DNA from: Paraburkholderia madseniana
GTDB lineage: Bacteria; Pseudomonadota; Gammaproteobacteria; Burkholderiales; Burkholderiaceae
Assembly: GCF_009690905.1 (NCBI RefSeq)
Contig: NZ_VOSW01000031.1
Span: forward strand, 1 to 64,000
Direction: 5' to 3'
DNA length: 64,000 bases
Position numbers and translations under genes: made by a program. The notes under the pieces were generated by a model. That model made no database searches. It saw only the letters and a list, made by a program, of their open reading frames with translations, and was not told the origin of the DNA. This document shows positions 8,543 through 16,934 of this stretch, piece after piece (within the stretch, counting starts at the first letter, position 1; each line of letters starts with the position of its first letter).

Positions 8543-9462
8543 GTACGACTTTTGTCGGGTTCGGCGGCGCGGCAAGCGCGCGGCCCGCTTTTTCCCAGTG
8601 GATGAAGCGCGCACGTGTGCCGCTCGCTGCCTGGAGTCGCCGGCGCCGTTGGGCGGTCGCATTGCTGATCGCTGCAGTGGTGTTCGGACTTGGCACGCAT
8701 GGCTGGGTTGTGGCCGATCTCGGCGGGGTCGAGGCGAGCCGTACGGCATTGGAGGCGGCCACGCGGCATCTCACGGACGCGCACCGTGCGCTGACGCAAT
8801 TGCCCGCGCTGCGTCGGGAAGTTGCCGCCATGCCGGGCGCACAACTGCCTGCGTCATGGACCTCCGCGGACGACGTGCGGATCGTATCCGAACTCGCGGC
8901 GCAAAATAGCGTTTCGTTGCTCTCGGTGGAACCGGGCGCCGCTAGCGGCTCAGGTGCCGAAAGCATGCGCCCTGTACAGCTCACCGCGCACACCGATTTC
9001 GTCCACCTGATGGCATTTCTGCGCGGCCTATCGGATCTGCCGGTGCTGATCGTGCCCGTCGACGTGACGGTCAAGCGCGATGCCGATTCGTTAGCGGTGA
9101 GGGCAACGCTGCACGTATTCAGCGCGCTGAGGCCGCTGCCTTCGACTGCGACCGCGGACGCGTTTGCCGACGAAAGCCTAGATTCGGATGACGAAGAAAA
9201 CATCGTGTTCTTCGATCCGTTCTCGCTTCCACAGATGCTCGCATCCGGTGAGCCGCCGCCTGATGCTTCGCAATTGCGCCTGGTCGGCTTGCTGCACGAT
9301 CGCACACGCGGACTCGCCTTGCTCGATACGCCGGATGGCGCGACCACGGTCGTGTCCGGGCAGCAACTCGGTACCGAGCGCGTCACGCGGCTCGACGCGC
9401 TTAGCATCACGCTGGCCAATGGCGGCGCGACACGCACGCTGGCACTGACGGAGACATCCTGA
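8539..9462 (+). CDS. PilO-PilP fusion, type IV pilus alignment subcomplex
   Basis: 307 residues that appear to combine two usually separate proteins. Residues 1-200: cytoplasmic tail, TM helix at about 39-58, coiled coil (60-95) and a ferredoxin-like fold, as in PilO. Residues about 220-307: DPF at 226-228, then QLRLVGLLHDRTRGLALLD and a Gly-containing strand pattern like the beta domain of PilP, which docks on the PilQ N0 domain. No separate pilP lies between this gene and pilQ, and there is no lipobox, so the PilP part would be anchored through the PilO helix. The split is my inference from motifs; the single uninterrupted frame is seen directly. Confidence 0.75.
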   Translation: MSTTFVGFGGAASARPAFSQWMKRARVPLAAWSRRRRWAVALLIAAVVFGLGTHGWVVADLGGVEASRTALEAATRHLTDAHRALTQLPALRREVAAMPGAQLPASWTSADDVRIVSELAAQNSVSLLSVEPGAASGSGAESMRPVQLTAHTDFVHLMAFLRGLSDLPVLIVPVDVTVKRDADSLAVRATLHVFSALRPLPSTATADAFADESLDSDDEENIVFFDPFSLPQMLASGEPPPDASQLRLVGLLHDRTRGLALLDTPDGATTVVSGQQLGTERVTRLDALSITLANGGATRTLALTETS

Positions 9463-11255
9463 TGAGGCTGATGAAGCCGTTCGGTCGCGCAGAGTCGCGT
9501 GTCGGCGTTCGTGTGTGGTTTGGTTCTGGCGTGTGTCGCGGCTTGCCTGGAAGGATGTGTGGGGGCCCGGTTCGCAACGTGGCTCGCAGCTCGATTCACA
9601 ATTCGCTTTGCGGCCTGCTTCGCGGCCTGGTCGCATGCATGGCGATAAGCCTCGGCATCGCGCACGCCTCAACCCCACCGTTGCCGCCGCTGCCCGCATA
9701 CATGCCGCTCGACGACGCCATTGCGCCGCCCGATGCTCGATACGACGTGCCGCCGTTACCACGCGGCACCGCTGCCGAAGTACCCAACCCGTTCCGCGAC
9801 AATTCCGTGGACGACTCCGTCGCTGACTCTGGCGTATCCCGAGCGGCGGCAACCGCTGACATCGGACGCGCCGACGACCTGGCCGGCGACGCAGACGGTT
9901 CAGTGCCGCTACGGAGGCAATCCGCGGCGTCGGCGTACAACGACGCCACTGGAACCTCGGCGCTCGAGGGGCCGCCTGTGCCGCTGCCTCCGCTTGCGCG
10001 CCTGAGCGACGCACCGAAAACGCCGGCAGACGCCAAACTCGCCGCCGACGACAAACCGATTTCGCTTAACTTCCAGCGCGCGGAACTCGGCGCGGTGCTT
10101 AACGCGTTCGCCCAGTTCACCGGCCTGAACATCGTCGCGAGCGAGAGAGTGCGTGGCGCCGTATCCCTGCGACTCGACAAGGTGCCGTGGCGCACCGCGT
10201 TCGATACCTTGCTCGACGTCAACGGGCTCGCCATGGAGCGCCACGGCAACGTGATCTGGGTCGCGCCGATCGCGGATCTGGCTGCGCGCGAACGGCAGCG
10301 TTTCGAAGCGCACGCGAGAGCCGCTGACCTTGAGCCGCTCGCAAGCCGCACGTTCGAGCTGCACTACGCTCGGGCCGAAGACGTGCGGCGCTTGCTGACC
10401 GGTGCCGGAAACCAGCGCGTGCTGTCCAAACGCGGTGCCGCGACTGCCGATCCGCGCACCAACCTGTTGTTCGTCACCGATCTCGAAGGACGCCTCGCGC
10501 AAATCACGGCGTTGCTTGCGTCCGTCGACCGGCCAACCCGTCAGGTATTGATCGAAGCGCGTATCGTCGAGGGTGAGCATGGTTTTTCGCGCAATCTCGG
10601 CGTGCGGCTCTCCATGGCGGCCGCCAACGCCGACGGCACCGCCAGAGGCTTGACGGGCGGCAAGGACGGCACCGTGTACGATCTGTCGGCGCGGCCGATT
10701 TCCGGTTTCGACGCCGCCACCGCCGGGCTGACCTTGTTCGCAGCCGGGGCGACGCGGCTCCTGAACATCGAGCTGAGCGCGCTGGAGGCCGAAGGGCGCG
10801 GCGAAATCGTCTCGAGCCCCCGGGTCGTGACGGCGGACCGGATGAAAGCGGTCGTCGAGCAAGGCACCGAATTGCCCTATCAGGCGAAAGTGGGGCAGGG
10901 CGTGTCGGGCGTGCAGTTTCGCCGCGCCACGCTCAAACTGGAGGTCGAGCCGCAAATCATGCCGGACGGCAGAGTGGTGCTGGACCTCGACGTCGCCAAG
11001 GACAGCGTCGGCGAGCAGACCGACGCCGGGCCCGCGATCAATACCAAACACGTGCAAACGCGCGTCGAAGTCGAAGATGGTGGTACGGTGTCGATCGGCG
11101 GAATTTACGCGACCGACAACCGGGACGATGTGACGCGGGTGCCGGTCCTGGGCAAAATACCGGTTTTAGGCGCGCTTTTCCGCCATCGGGCCCATCGGGA
11201 CCAGCGCAGTGAACTGGCAGTTTTCATCACGCCGCGCGTCGTTCAGACAAATTAG
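9462..11255 (+). CDS. pilQ: PilQ, outer-membrane secretin of the type IV pilus
   Basis: Forms the outer-membrane channel through which the pilus extends. 597 residues: a long N-terminus (a signal-like hydrophobic stretch at about 50-68 ending AHA), a Pro/Ala-rich linker, an STN/N0 domain starting near ISLNFQRAELGAVL, an N1/KH-like domain (ASRTFELHYARAEDVRRLL), then the C-terminal secretin domain with LIEARIVEG, IVSSPRVVTADRMKAVVEQG and VPVLGKIPVLGALFRH, the secretin signature. The start overlaps the preceding stop by one base; the export signal may mean translation starts further in. No AMIN domain is evident, unlike many PilQ proteins. Confidence 0.9.
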   Translation: MRLMKPFGRAESRVGVRVWFGSGVCRGLPGRMCGGPVRNVARSSIHNSLCGLLRGLVACMAISLGIAHASTPPLPPLPAYMPLDDAIAPPDARYDVPPLPRGTAAEVPNPFRDNSVDDSVADSGVSRAAATADIGRADDLAGDADGSVPLRRQSAASAYNDATGTSALEGPPVPLPPLARLSDAPKTPADAKLAADDKPISLNFQRAELGAVLNAFAQFTGLNIVASERVRGAVSLRLDKVPWRTAFDTLLDVNGLAMERHGNVIWVAPIADLAARERQRFEAHARAADLEPLASRTFELHYARAEDVRRLLTGAGNQRVLSKRGAATADPRTNLLFVTDLEGRLAQITALLASVDRPTRQVLIEARIVEGEHGFSRNLGVRLSMAAANADGTARGLTGGKDGTVYDLSARPISGFDAATAGLTLFAAGATRLLNIELSALEAEGRGEIVSSPRVVTADRMKAVVEQGTELPYQAKVGQGVSGVQFRRATLKLEVEPQIMPDGRVVLDLDVAKDSVGEQTDAGPAINTKHVQTRVEVEDGGTVSIGGIYATDNRDDVTRVPVLGKIPVLGALFRHRAHRDQRSELAVFITPRVVQTN

Positions 11256-11264
11256 GGGCACGCT

Positions 11265-11286
11265 GCCGCCGCTCTCCAGCGGCGGC
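11265..11286 (+). other. Hairpin between pilQ and aroK
   Basis: Perfect 9-bp stem GCCGCCGCT (11265-11273) / AGCGGCGGC (11278-11286), 4-base loop, 9 bases after the pilQ stop. No T run follows, so it may stabilise or process the mRNA rather than terminate it. Confidence 0.4.
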
Positions 11287-11362
11287 CTGCAGGCTCGACA
11301 AGGCAGCCGCTTTGCCAGTAAGCTGCGGCACGAACCATACCGGATTAGCCAGAGGGACACCG

Positions 11363-11914
11363 TTGCAAGCGCGGGACGCACACGCCAATGTATTTTTTGT
11401 AGGGCTCATGGGGGCAGGCAAAACCACCGTGGGCCGGGCCATTGCGCGCCGTCTCGATCGCCCGTTCTTCGATTCCGACCATGAAATCGAGGCGCGTACG
11501 GGCGCGCGCATCCCGGTGATCTTCGAACTGGAAGGCGAAGCGGGCTTTCGCGATCGCGAAGCGCACGTGATTTCCGACCTGACCGGGCGCGAAAATATCG
11601 TGCTGGCCACAGGCGGCGGCGCGGTGCTGCGGCCGGAAAACCGCGAAGCGCTGCAAAATCGGGGCGTGGTGATCTATTTGCGCGCCAATCCGCACGATCT
11701 GTGGCTGCGCACCCGGCGCGACAAGAATCGCCCGCTTTTGCAGACTGAAGACCCCAAAGCGCGCCTCGAAGCGCTCTACGAAGTACGCGATCCGCTATAC
11801 CGGGAATGCGCGCACTTCGTGATCGAAACTGGCCGGCCTTCGGTCAACGGACTCGTCAACATGGTTCTGATGCAGCTCGAGATGGCCGGCGTCGCCAAAC
11901 ATCCTGCGTCATAA
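11363..11914 (+). CDS. aroK: Shikimate kinase
   Basis: Phosphorylates shikimate with ATP in aromatic amino acid synthesis. Walker A GLMGAGKTTVGR sits at the N-terminus, followed by the shikimate-binding DSDHEIE and the GGGAV loop, and the RDPLYRECA LID-side motif. I choose TTG at 11363 (AGAGGGA at 11351-11357, correct spacing; protein would start MQARDAHANVFFVG, 183 residues) as in related Burkholderia; an ATG at 11312 would add 17 residues without similarity. Immediately followed by aroB. Confidence 0.92.
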   Translation: MQARDAHANVFFVGLMGAGKTTVGRAIARRLDRPFFDSDHEIEARTGARIPVIFELEGEAGFRDREAHVISDLTGRENIVLATGGGAVLRPENREALQNRGVVIYLRANPHDLWLRTRRDKNRPLLQTEDPKARLEALYEVRDPLYRECAHFVIETGRPSVNGLVNMVLMQLEMAGVAKHPAS

Positions 11915-11922
11915 TGGACCGT

Positions 11923-12999
11923 ATGATTACCGTCAATGTCGAACTGGGCGAGCGCGCCTACCCCATCCATATCGGTGCCGATCTGATCGGCCAGACCGCG
12001 TTGTTCGCGCCGCATATCGCCGGCAGTTCGGTCACGATCGTCACGAATACCACGGTCGACCCGCTTTACGGCGACAAGCTGCGCGCCGCGCTGGCGCCGC
12101 TCGGCAAGCAGGTCTCCACGGTCGTTTTGCCCGACGGCGAAGCGTACAAGAACCTCGAAACCCTGAACCTGATTTTCGACGCGCTGCTGGGCTCGCGCGC
12201 CGATCGCAAGACCACGCTGATTGCCTTGGGCGGCGGCGTGATCGGCGACATGACGGGGTTTGCCGCGGCCTGCTACATGCGCGGCGTGCCGTTCATCCAG
12301 GTGCCGACTACGTTGTTATCGCAGGTGGATTCGTCGGTGGGCGGCAAGACGGGCATCAACCACCCGCTCGGCAAGAATATGATCGGCGCGTTCTATCAGC
12401 CGCAGGCCGTGATCGCCGACATCGGCGCGCTGCGCACGCTGCCGGCGCGCGAACTGGCCGCGGGCGTCGCCGAAGTGATCAAGACCGGCGCGATTGCCGA
12501 CGCCGGTTTCTTCGGCTGGATCGAAGCGAACATCGAGGCGCTCAATCGCTGCGAGCCCGAAGCGCTGGCCGGGGCGGTCAAGCGCTCGTGTGAGATCAAG
12601 GCTTCGGTCGTGGCGCAGGACGAGCGCGAAGGCGGGCTGCGCGCGATTCTCAATTTCGGCCACACGTTCGGCCATGCGATCGAAGCCGGACTCGGCTACG
12701 GCGAATGGCTGCACGGCGAGGCGGTCGGCTGCGGGATGGTGATGGCGGCGGACCTGTCCGTGCGCATGGGTTATCTCGACGAAGCGGCGCGCAAGCGTCT
12801 GGTCGATGTGATCGTTGCCGCGCATCTACCCACCCGGGCGCCTGCGCTCGGCGAGTCGCGTTATGTCGACCTCATGCGGGTCGACAAGAAGGCGGAAGCC
12901 GGCGCGATCAAATTCATTCTGCTGAAGCGTTTCGGTGAGACGCTGATCACCCAGGCGCCCGACGCCGAGGTGCATGCCACGCTGGTCGCCGCCGTCTAA
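11923..12999 (+). CDS. aroB: 3-dehydroquinate synthase
   Basis: NAD- and metal-dependent enzyme turning DAHP into 3-dehydroquinate, second step of the shikimate pathway. 358 residues from ATG 11923 (MITVNVELG); an in-frame ATG at 11914 overlapping the aroK stop is the alternative. Conserved blocks GGGVIGDMTGFAAA, VPTTLLSQVDSSVGGKTGIN and the metal-binding HTFGHAIE and HGEAVGCGM histidines are all present. aroK-aroB form an operon downstream of pilQ, as in many proteobacteria. Confidence 0.95.
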   Translation: MITVNVELGERAYPIHIGADLIGQTALFAPHIAGSSVTIVTNTTVDPLYGDKLRAALAPLGKQVSTVVLPDGEAYKNLETLNLIFDALLGSRADRKTTLIALGGGVIGDMTGFAAACYMRGVPFIQVPTTLLSQVDSSVGGKTGINHPLGKNMIGAFYQPQAVIADIGALRTLPARELAAGVAEVIKTGAIADAGFFGWIEANIEALNRCEPEALAGAVKRSCEIKASVVAQDEREGGLRAILNFGHTFGHAIEAGLGYGEWLHGEAVGCGMVMAADLSVRMGYLDEAARKRLVDVIVAAHLPTRAPALGESRYVDLMRVDKKAEAGAIKFILLKRFGETLITQAPDAEVHATLVAAV

Positions 13000-13076
13000 A
13001 CCGACTCGGCAGAGGCTTAGCAGCAAGGCAACACGCACCAGCGTCACGAGGCGCCGCCCATGTTTCGGAGAATCCG

Positions 13077-14279
13077 GTGACTGACAGGCGCAGCGACGAT
13101 GTAAAGCATGACCCCGCAGGCACGCCGGTGAGCGGCGTGCCTTCGCAGGAGGCACTCGAAGCGCATCTCGCGCCGTATGCAGCGCATTCCGCGCAGTCGC
13201 GCGGCCGCCACTATCCCGAAGCCGCGCCAAGCGCGCGCACCGAATTCCAGCGCGATCGCGACCGCATTGTCCATTCGACGGCGTTCCGCCGGCTTGAATA
13301 CAAAACTCAGGTATTCGTGAATCACGAAGGCGATCTGTTTCGCACGCGACTCACGCATAGCCTGGAAGTCGCGCAGATTGCCCGTTCGGTGGCTCGCAAC
13401 CTGCGCGTCAATGAAGACCTCGTCGAAGCCATTTCGCTTGCGCACGATCTCGGTCATACGCCGTTCGGCCATGCGGGCCAGGATGCGCTGAACGAATGTA
13501 TGCGCGAGCATGGCGGCTTCGAGCACAACCTGCAAAGCCTCGCGGTGGTCGACGATCTGGAGGAGCACTACGGCGCGTTCAACGGCCTGAATCTCTGCTT
13601 CGAAACGCGGGAGGGCATTCTCAAGCACTGCTCGCGTGAGAACGCGCGGCGGCTCGGCGCGCTCGGCGAGCGCTTTCTGGAGGGGCGGCAGCCTTCCATC
13701 GAAGCGCAGATCGCCAATGTCGCCGATGAGATTGCGTATAACAACCACGATGTCGACGACGGCTTGCGCTCAGGCTTGCTCACGGTGGAGCAGCTTGCCG
13801 AAGTCGAGTTATGGCAGACGCACTACGTGGCGGCGCGCGGCGACTTTCCGCAGATCGAAGGGCGTCGGCTGATTCACGAGACGGTGCGCCGCATCATCAA
13901 TACGTTGATCGTCGACCTGATCGATACGACCTTGCTCAATCTTGCAAGGCACGCGCCAGTCTCGCTGGACGCAGTGCGCGCCGCACCGCCGCTGGTCGCG
14001 CATAGTGAAGCGATCGCCGCGCAGGCGGCGGCGCTCAAGCGGTTTCTGTTCAAAAACCTGTACCGCCACTATCGCGTGATGCGCATGGCCAACAAGGCGC
14101 GTCGAGTGGTGGCCGGTCTGTTCGATGCGTTCACCGAAGATTCGCGGCTATTGCCACCCGGTTATCAATCGACGGACGCGTCGCAGCAACCGCGCCTGAT
14201 CGCCCATTACATCGCGGGCATGACGGATCGATACGCGGTGAAAGAGTATCAGCGGCTGTTCGTGATCGACGACAACTGA
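13077..14279 (+). CDS. dgt: Deoxyguanosinetriphosphate triphosphohydrolase-like HD protein
   Basis: HD-domain enzyme hydrolysing dNTPs (dGTP) to the nucleoside and tripolyphosphate. 400 residues from GTG 13077 with CGGAG at 13066-13070. HD motifs are complete: H in RLTHSLEVAQI, the HD pair in SLAHDLGHTPFGHAGQDAL, and a later D in VADEIAYNNHDVDDG. This is the short Dgt form typical of Burkholderia (E. coli Dgt is about 500 residues), so substrate range may differ. Follows aroB at 77 bases, probably same transcription unit. Confidence 0.92.
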   Translation: MTDRRSDDVKHDPAGTPVSGVPSQEALEAHLAPYAAHSAQSRGRHYPEAAPSARTEFQRDRDRIVHSTAFRRLEYKTQVFVNHEGDLFRTRLTHSLEVAQIARSVARNLRVNEDLVEAISLAHDLGHTPFGHAGQDALNECMREHGGFEHNLQSLAVVDDLEEHYGAFNGLNLCFETREGILKHCSRENARRLGALGERFLEGRQPSIEAQIANVADEIAYNNHDVDDGLRSGLLTVEQLAEVELWQTHYVAARGDFPQIEGRRLIHETVRRIINTLIVDLIDTTLLNLARHAPVSLDAVRAAPPLVAHSEAIAAQAAALKRFLFKNLYRHYRVMRMANKARRVVAGLFDAFTEDSRLLPPGYQSTDASQQPRLIAHYIAGMTDRYAVKEYQRLFVIDDN

Positions 14280-14309
14280 ACGGGCCCGCGCCGACAGGCG
14301 GCGGCCCGT
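14280..14309. terminator. Hairpin between convergent dgt and DUF883 gene
   Basis: Stem ACGGGCC (14280-14286) / GGCCCGT (14303-14309) with an inner GCC/GGC helix, directly after the dgt stop. No clear T run, so terminator function is only likely from position. Confidence 0.35.
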
Positions 14310-14334
14310 CTCTCCGCTTGTCGCTACATCCCGC

Positions 14335-14715
14335 CTACCGCAGCCGCGACGCGAACAGCGCGCCGGCAATCAGCGCAACGCCGCCGACGATTGCAATTGT
14401 CTGCCAAGGGTTTTCATGCACGTAGTCGTCGGCATCGGCAATCGCCACTTCAGCGCGTTCGCGCATGGCTTCACGGGTGTCGTTCAGGCGCTCGCGTGCT
14501 GCGCCGAGCTGCTTGTGCAGTTTGCTGCGCAGCGCCACCGCGTCGGCCTGGGTGCCGTCCGCCAGGGTGGATTCGAGTTCCGACATCAGCGTGCGCAGTT
14601 CACCTGCGATATCTGCGGCCGCATGGCGGCTACGGCGAGCAATACGCCGCGCACGGCGGCTCGTGGTGGTCCAGGATTCGCCGAGGGCGTCTCGCGTGTT
14701 CGGAAGTGTTGTCAT
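14335..14715 (-). CDS. DUF883 (ElaB/YqjD-like) membrane-anchored protein
   Basis: 126 residues: basic N-terminus, a long amphipathic coiled-coil-like middle (residues about 35-100, with ELRTLMSELESTL and KLHKQLGAARERL), the family motif YVHENPWQTIAIVGG and one C-terminal TM helix. The E. coli relatives YqjD, ElaB and YgaM are stationary-phase tail-anchored proteins that bind ribosomes or affect stress tolerance; whether this protein does so is inference. Start ATG 14715 has a GGAG site. Monocistronic. Confidence 0.85.
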   Translation of the reverse strand: MTTLPNTRDALGESWTTTSRRARRIARRSRHAAADIAGELRTLMSELESTLADGTQADAVALRSKLHKQLGAARERLNDTREAMRERAEVAIADADDYVHENPWQTIAIVGGVALIAGALFASRLR

Positions 14716-14929
14716 GGTCGCTCCGTCGATGAGGATGATAAAAGTCTCCGCATACTCATGCGAAACATGGCGTCACGCAACTTCGATGCCAAAGGCTGCG
14801 CGGTGTTCCAGCGAGGTCATCACACACGTGCCGACGGTTGCTGGCGGCAGAAATTGCACTGGAAAGGTCGATCGGTGGTCAAAATTACAACGCATCCGGC
14901 ATTTACCAAAATAGGTGACAGAGGCATAG
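14716..14929. other. Intergenic region upstream of the DUF883 gene
   Basis: About 214 bases without a convincing gene. On the minus strand a TATCAT (14735-14740) could be a -10 box for the DUF883 gene, but no matching -35 is evident. Short reading frames here lack ribosome sites and similarity. Confidence 0.4.
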
Positions 14930-14960
14930 AATCAAAAACGCCGTCACGTGTGTGACGGCG
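14930..14960 (-). terminator. Terminator downstream of ompW
   Basis: 9-bp stem CGCCGTCAC (14939-14947) / GTGACGGCG (14952-14960); read on the minus strand it is followed by TTTTTGATT, a normal intrinsic terminator 59 bases after the ompW stop. Confidence 0.8.
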
Positions 14961-15019
14961 TTTGGCCGAGGTGCGGACTGTTCGCGACGGTTCGATCCAT
15001 GCAGGCACAGCCTGCCTCC

Positions 15020-15742
15020 CTAGAAGACGTAACCTATCTTCGCGAAAGTAACGATCGGGTTGAGTCTGATTTTTGCCTCGGACGTCACGGTCAGGTTGCC
15101 AACCGGAGTCGCAGCGTTCGAGGTCAGTTTCGCGGTTACGCTGAGCGGTATGTATGAGACGGAGAGGCCTGCGAACCAGTGTTTGGTGAACGCATAGTTG
15201 AAACCGAGATTAAACACCGGTGCCCAGGAACGATCCGTCGATACCGAGGTCGGACCATGCAGTACGCCTTGTTCAAACGCAGTGTTGGTGATCTTCGCGT
15301 CCGTGAACCAGACGTACGTGACGCCGAGCCCGGCATACGGTCGGAACGCCGCGGTGGCGTCGTTGAAGTAGTATTTGAACAGGAGAGCAGGACTCCATTG
15401 CTTCGCGGAGCCGAGCGTACCGAATTGCCCGAAGGTGCCTGTGCCTAGCAGGTTGAATTTCGGCGGAATGCCAATTTCGGCTTCCGCGGAGATGTGATCG
15501 GTGACAAAGTAGCCTAGGCTTAAGCCGAGGGTGTCGGAGCTGTCGATGCCAGCGCCTGTGCCGGGTACTGAGATGTTGACGGGTGTCCCGCCGACGCTTG
15601 TTTCTTTCAAAGGATCGCTACTGTCTTGAGGGGCGAAATGGAACCACCCCGTCGTAGCGTAAAAACTGCCGGCCGATTGCGCGTGAGCTGCCGTCATGCA
15701 GGCGAGCGCCGCGATCCCCGTTATGGCCTGTTTTAATTTCAT
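15020..15742 (-). CDS. ompW: OmpW family outer-membrane protein
   Basis: Predicted eight-stranded beta-barrel with a hydrophobic channel. 240 residues from ATG 15742, chosen because GGAGGAGC lies just upstream and the protein then starts with a clear signal peptide (MKLKQ, hydrophobic core, cleavage after AHA-Q-type site). An upstream ATG at 15799 would put 19 polar residues before the signal. Alternating hydrophobic strands, a PYAGLGVTYVWF strand and a terminal aromatic residue (GYVF) fit OmpW. Role in uptake or efflux of small hydrophobic compounds is known for the family only. Single gene with its own terminator. Confidence 0.9.
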   Translation of the reverse strand: MKLKQAITGIAALACMTAAHAQSAGSFYATTGWFHFAPQDSSDPLKETSVGGTPVNISVPGTGAGIDSSDTLGLSLGYFVTDHISAEAEIGIPPKFNLLGTGTFGQFGTLGSAKQWSPALLFKYYFNDATAAFRPYAGLGVTYVWFTDAKITNTAFEQGVLHGPTSVSTDRSWAPVFNLGFNYAFTKHWFAGLSVSYIPLSVTAKLTSNAATPVGNLTVTSEAKIRLNPIVTFAKIGYVF

Positions 15743-15929
15743 ATGTGCTCCTCCAAAAAAGGCCCGCTCATTATGACCACAACGTTTGAAACAAACCATA
15801 CGCGGCAGTTAGAGCTTTCTCCCTAAGCGCCGGGCGGTTTCTGGTTAAGCCGCGCCGCGCCGAACCCAGCGCCCACGCGGCTTTTCGGACCTTCGGGTAT
15901 ATACCAACGCGACTATTGGATACTCCAGC

Positions 15930-16637
15930 ATGGCACGGCTTGCACGTCTCTATGTCCCTGACCAGCCGCAGCACGTCATCCTCCGTGGACTCGATCAGCA
16001 GCCCGCATTTGTCGACGACCAGGACTACGAGCTTTTCATCGACTGCTTAAAAGCGGCTTCACGCGACCATCACTTGTCCATCCACGCGTATGCGTTGATG
16101 CCGGGCTCAGTCCAACTGCTCGTCACGCCCACTGAGGAGTCGAGCCTGCCGAAGGCAATGCAGGCGGTGGGGCGCCGCTACGTTGCGCACTTCAACCGGC
16201 GTTATGCGCGTCGCGGCACACTGTGGGAGGGCCGCTACCGTGCCACGGTAATCGAAGGGGAGCGGTATTTCCTGCTGGCGAGCCGCGTTGTCGAGATGTC
16301 GCCAGTGCGCGCCGGGCTTGTAAGCGCGCCCGAGGACTACCGCTGGTCGAGCTACCGCCATCACATCGGCCTCACGCTCGACAGCCTGATTACCGACCAT
16401 CCGTTGTACTGGTCGCTCGGCAATACGCCGTTCGAACGACAGCGCGCCTACCGGGAGTTGTGCGAGCAACCGCTCGACGAACGCGAAGCCAGTCAGCTTC
16501 AGCAGGCCACTCTGAAAGGCTGGGTTCTGGGCAGCGACACCTACCGTGAATGGGCGGCGCGGGCCGCCAACCGGCGCGTTTCGCCGCTGCCGCGCGGGCG
16601 GCCGCGCAAGGTCCGCGAAACGCCGCAGACGCAATAA
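15930..16637 (+). CDS. RAYT-type transposase-like protein with degenerate HUH motif
   Basis: 235-residue member of the IS200-like Y1 transposase superfamily, REP-associated branch. Family features: QHVILRG near the N-terminus, YELFIDCL, IHAYALMP, the Y-containing GRRYVAHFNRRYARRGTLWEGRY (Tyr84 a likely nucleophile) and EMSPVRAGLV...YRWSSYRHH. The HUH metal site, normally MPNHVHLL or similar, reads MPGSVQLL (Ser60, Gln62), so both histidines are gone. A C-terminal PLPRGRPRK resembles an AT-hook. No terminal inverted repeats or target duplication flank it, so it looks like a resident domesticated gene upstream of gltB. Confidence 0.8.
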   Translation: MARLARLYVPDQPQHVILRGLDQQPAFVDDQDYELFIDCLKAASRDHHLSIHAYALMPGSVQLLVTPTEESSLPKAMQAVGRRYVAHFNRRYARRGTLWEGRYRATVIEGERYFLLASRVVEMSPVRAGLVSAPEDYRWSSYRHHIGLTLDSLITDHPLYWSLGNTPFERQRAYRELCEQPLDEREASQLQQATLKGWVLGSDTYREWAARAANRRVSPLPRGRPRKVRETPQTQ

Positions 16638-16665
16638 AGCGTTCCGTATCAAAGGGCTGCACCCG

Positions 16666-16693
16666 AAACGGCATCTTCGCATGCCGTTTTCTT
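16666..16693 (+). terminator. Terminator after the RAYT-like gene
   Basis: Stem AAACGGCAT (16666-16674) / ATGCCGTTT (16681-16689), 6-base loop, then TTTTCTT. A REP-like palindrome for the RAYT is an alternative reading, but a single copy argues for a terminator. Confidence 0.65.
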
Positions 16694-16775
16694 CTGCACC
16701 TTTTTGATATGGCACCAATAAAAAATAGCCGCAATGCACCAAGTTGATAATTGGGGATCGACCACCATGTTTTAT

Positions 16776-16805
16776 TTGCTATTCCGTTGATTCGTCGCGT
16801 ATATT
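16776..16805 (+). promoter_or_regulatory. gltB: Candidate sigma-70 promoter for gltBD
   Basis: TTGCTA (16776-16781) and TATATT (16800-16805) with an 18-base spacer, about 130 bases upstream of the gltB start in an AT-richer patch. No obvious operator palindrome was identified. Confidence 0.4.
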
Positions 16806-16934
16806 CCGAATTCCGGCACTTTTTGGCACGCGTAGCATTCAAGCGTACTGAGTCGCCGACGCGGTTGCGGTGCGCACTGCGGCAATAGAAAACGGTTTTA
16901 ACGGCCTGTCCGGCCCCTCACAGACGGTGTCCCC

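Noticed and set aside
9909..11057. 382-residue minus-strand frame opposite pilQ
   Set aside because: Antisense of the secretin gene with the usual Arg/Gly-rich composition.
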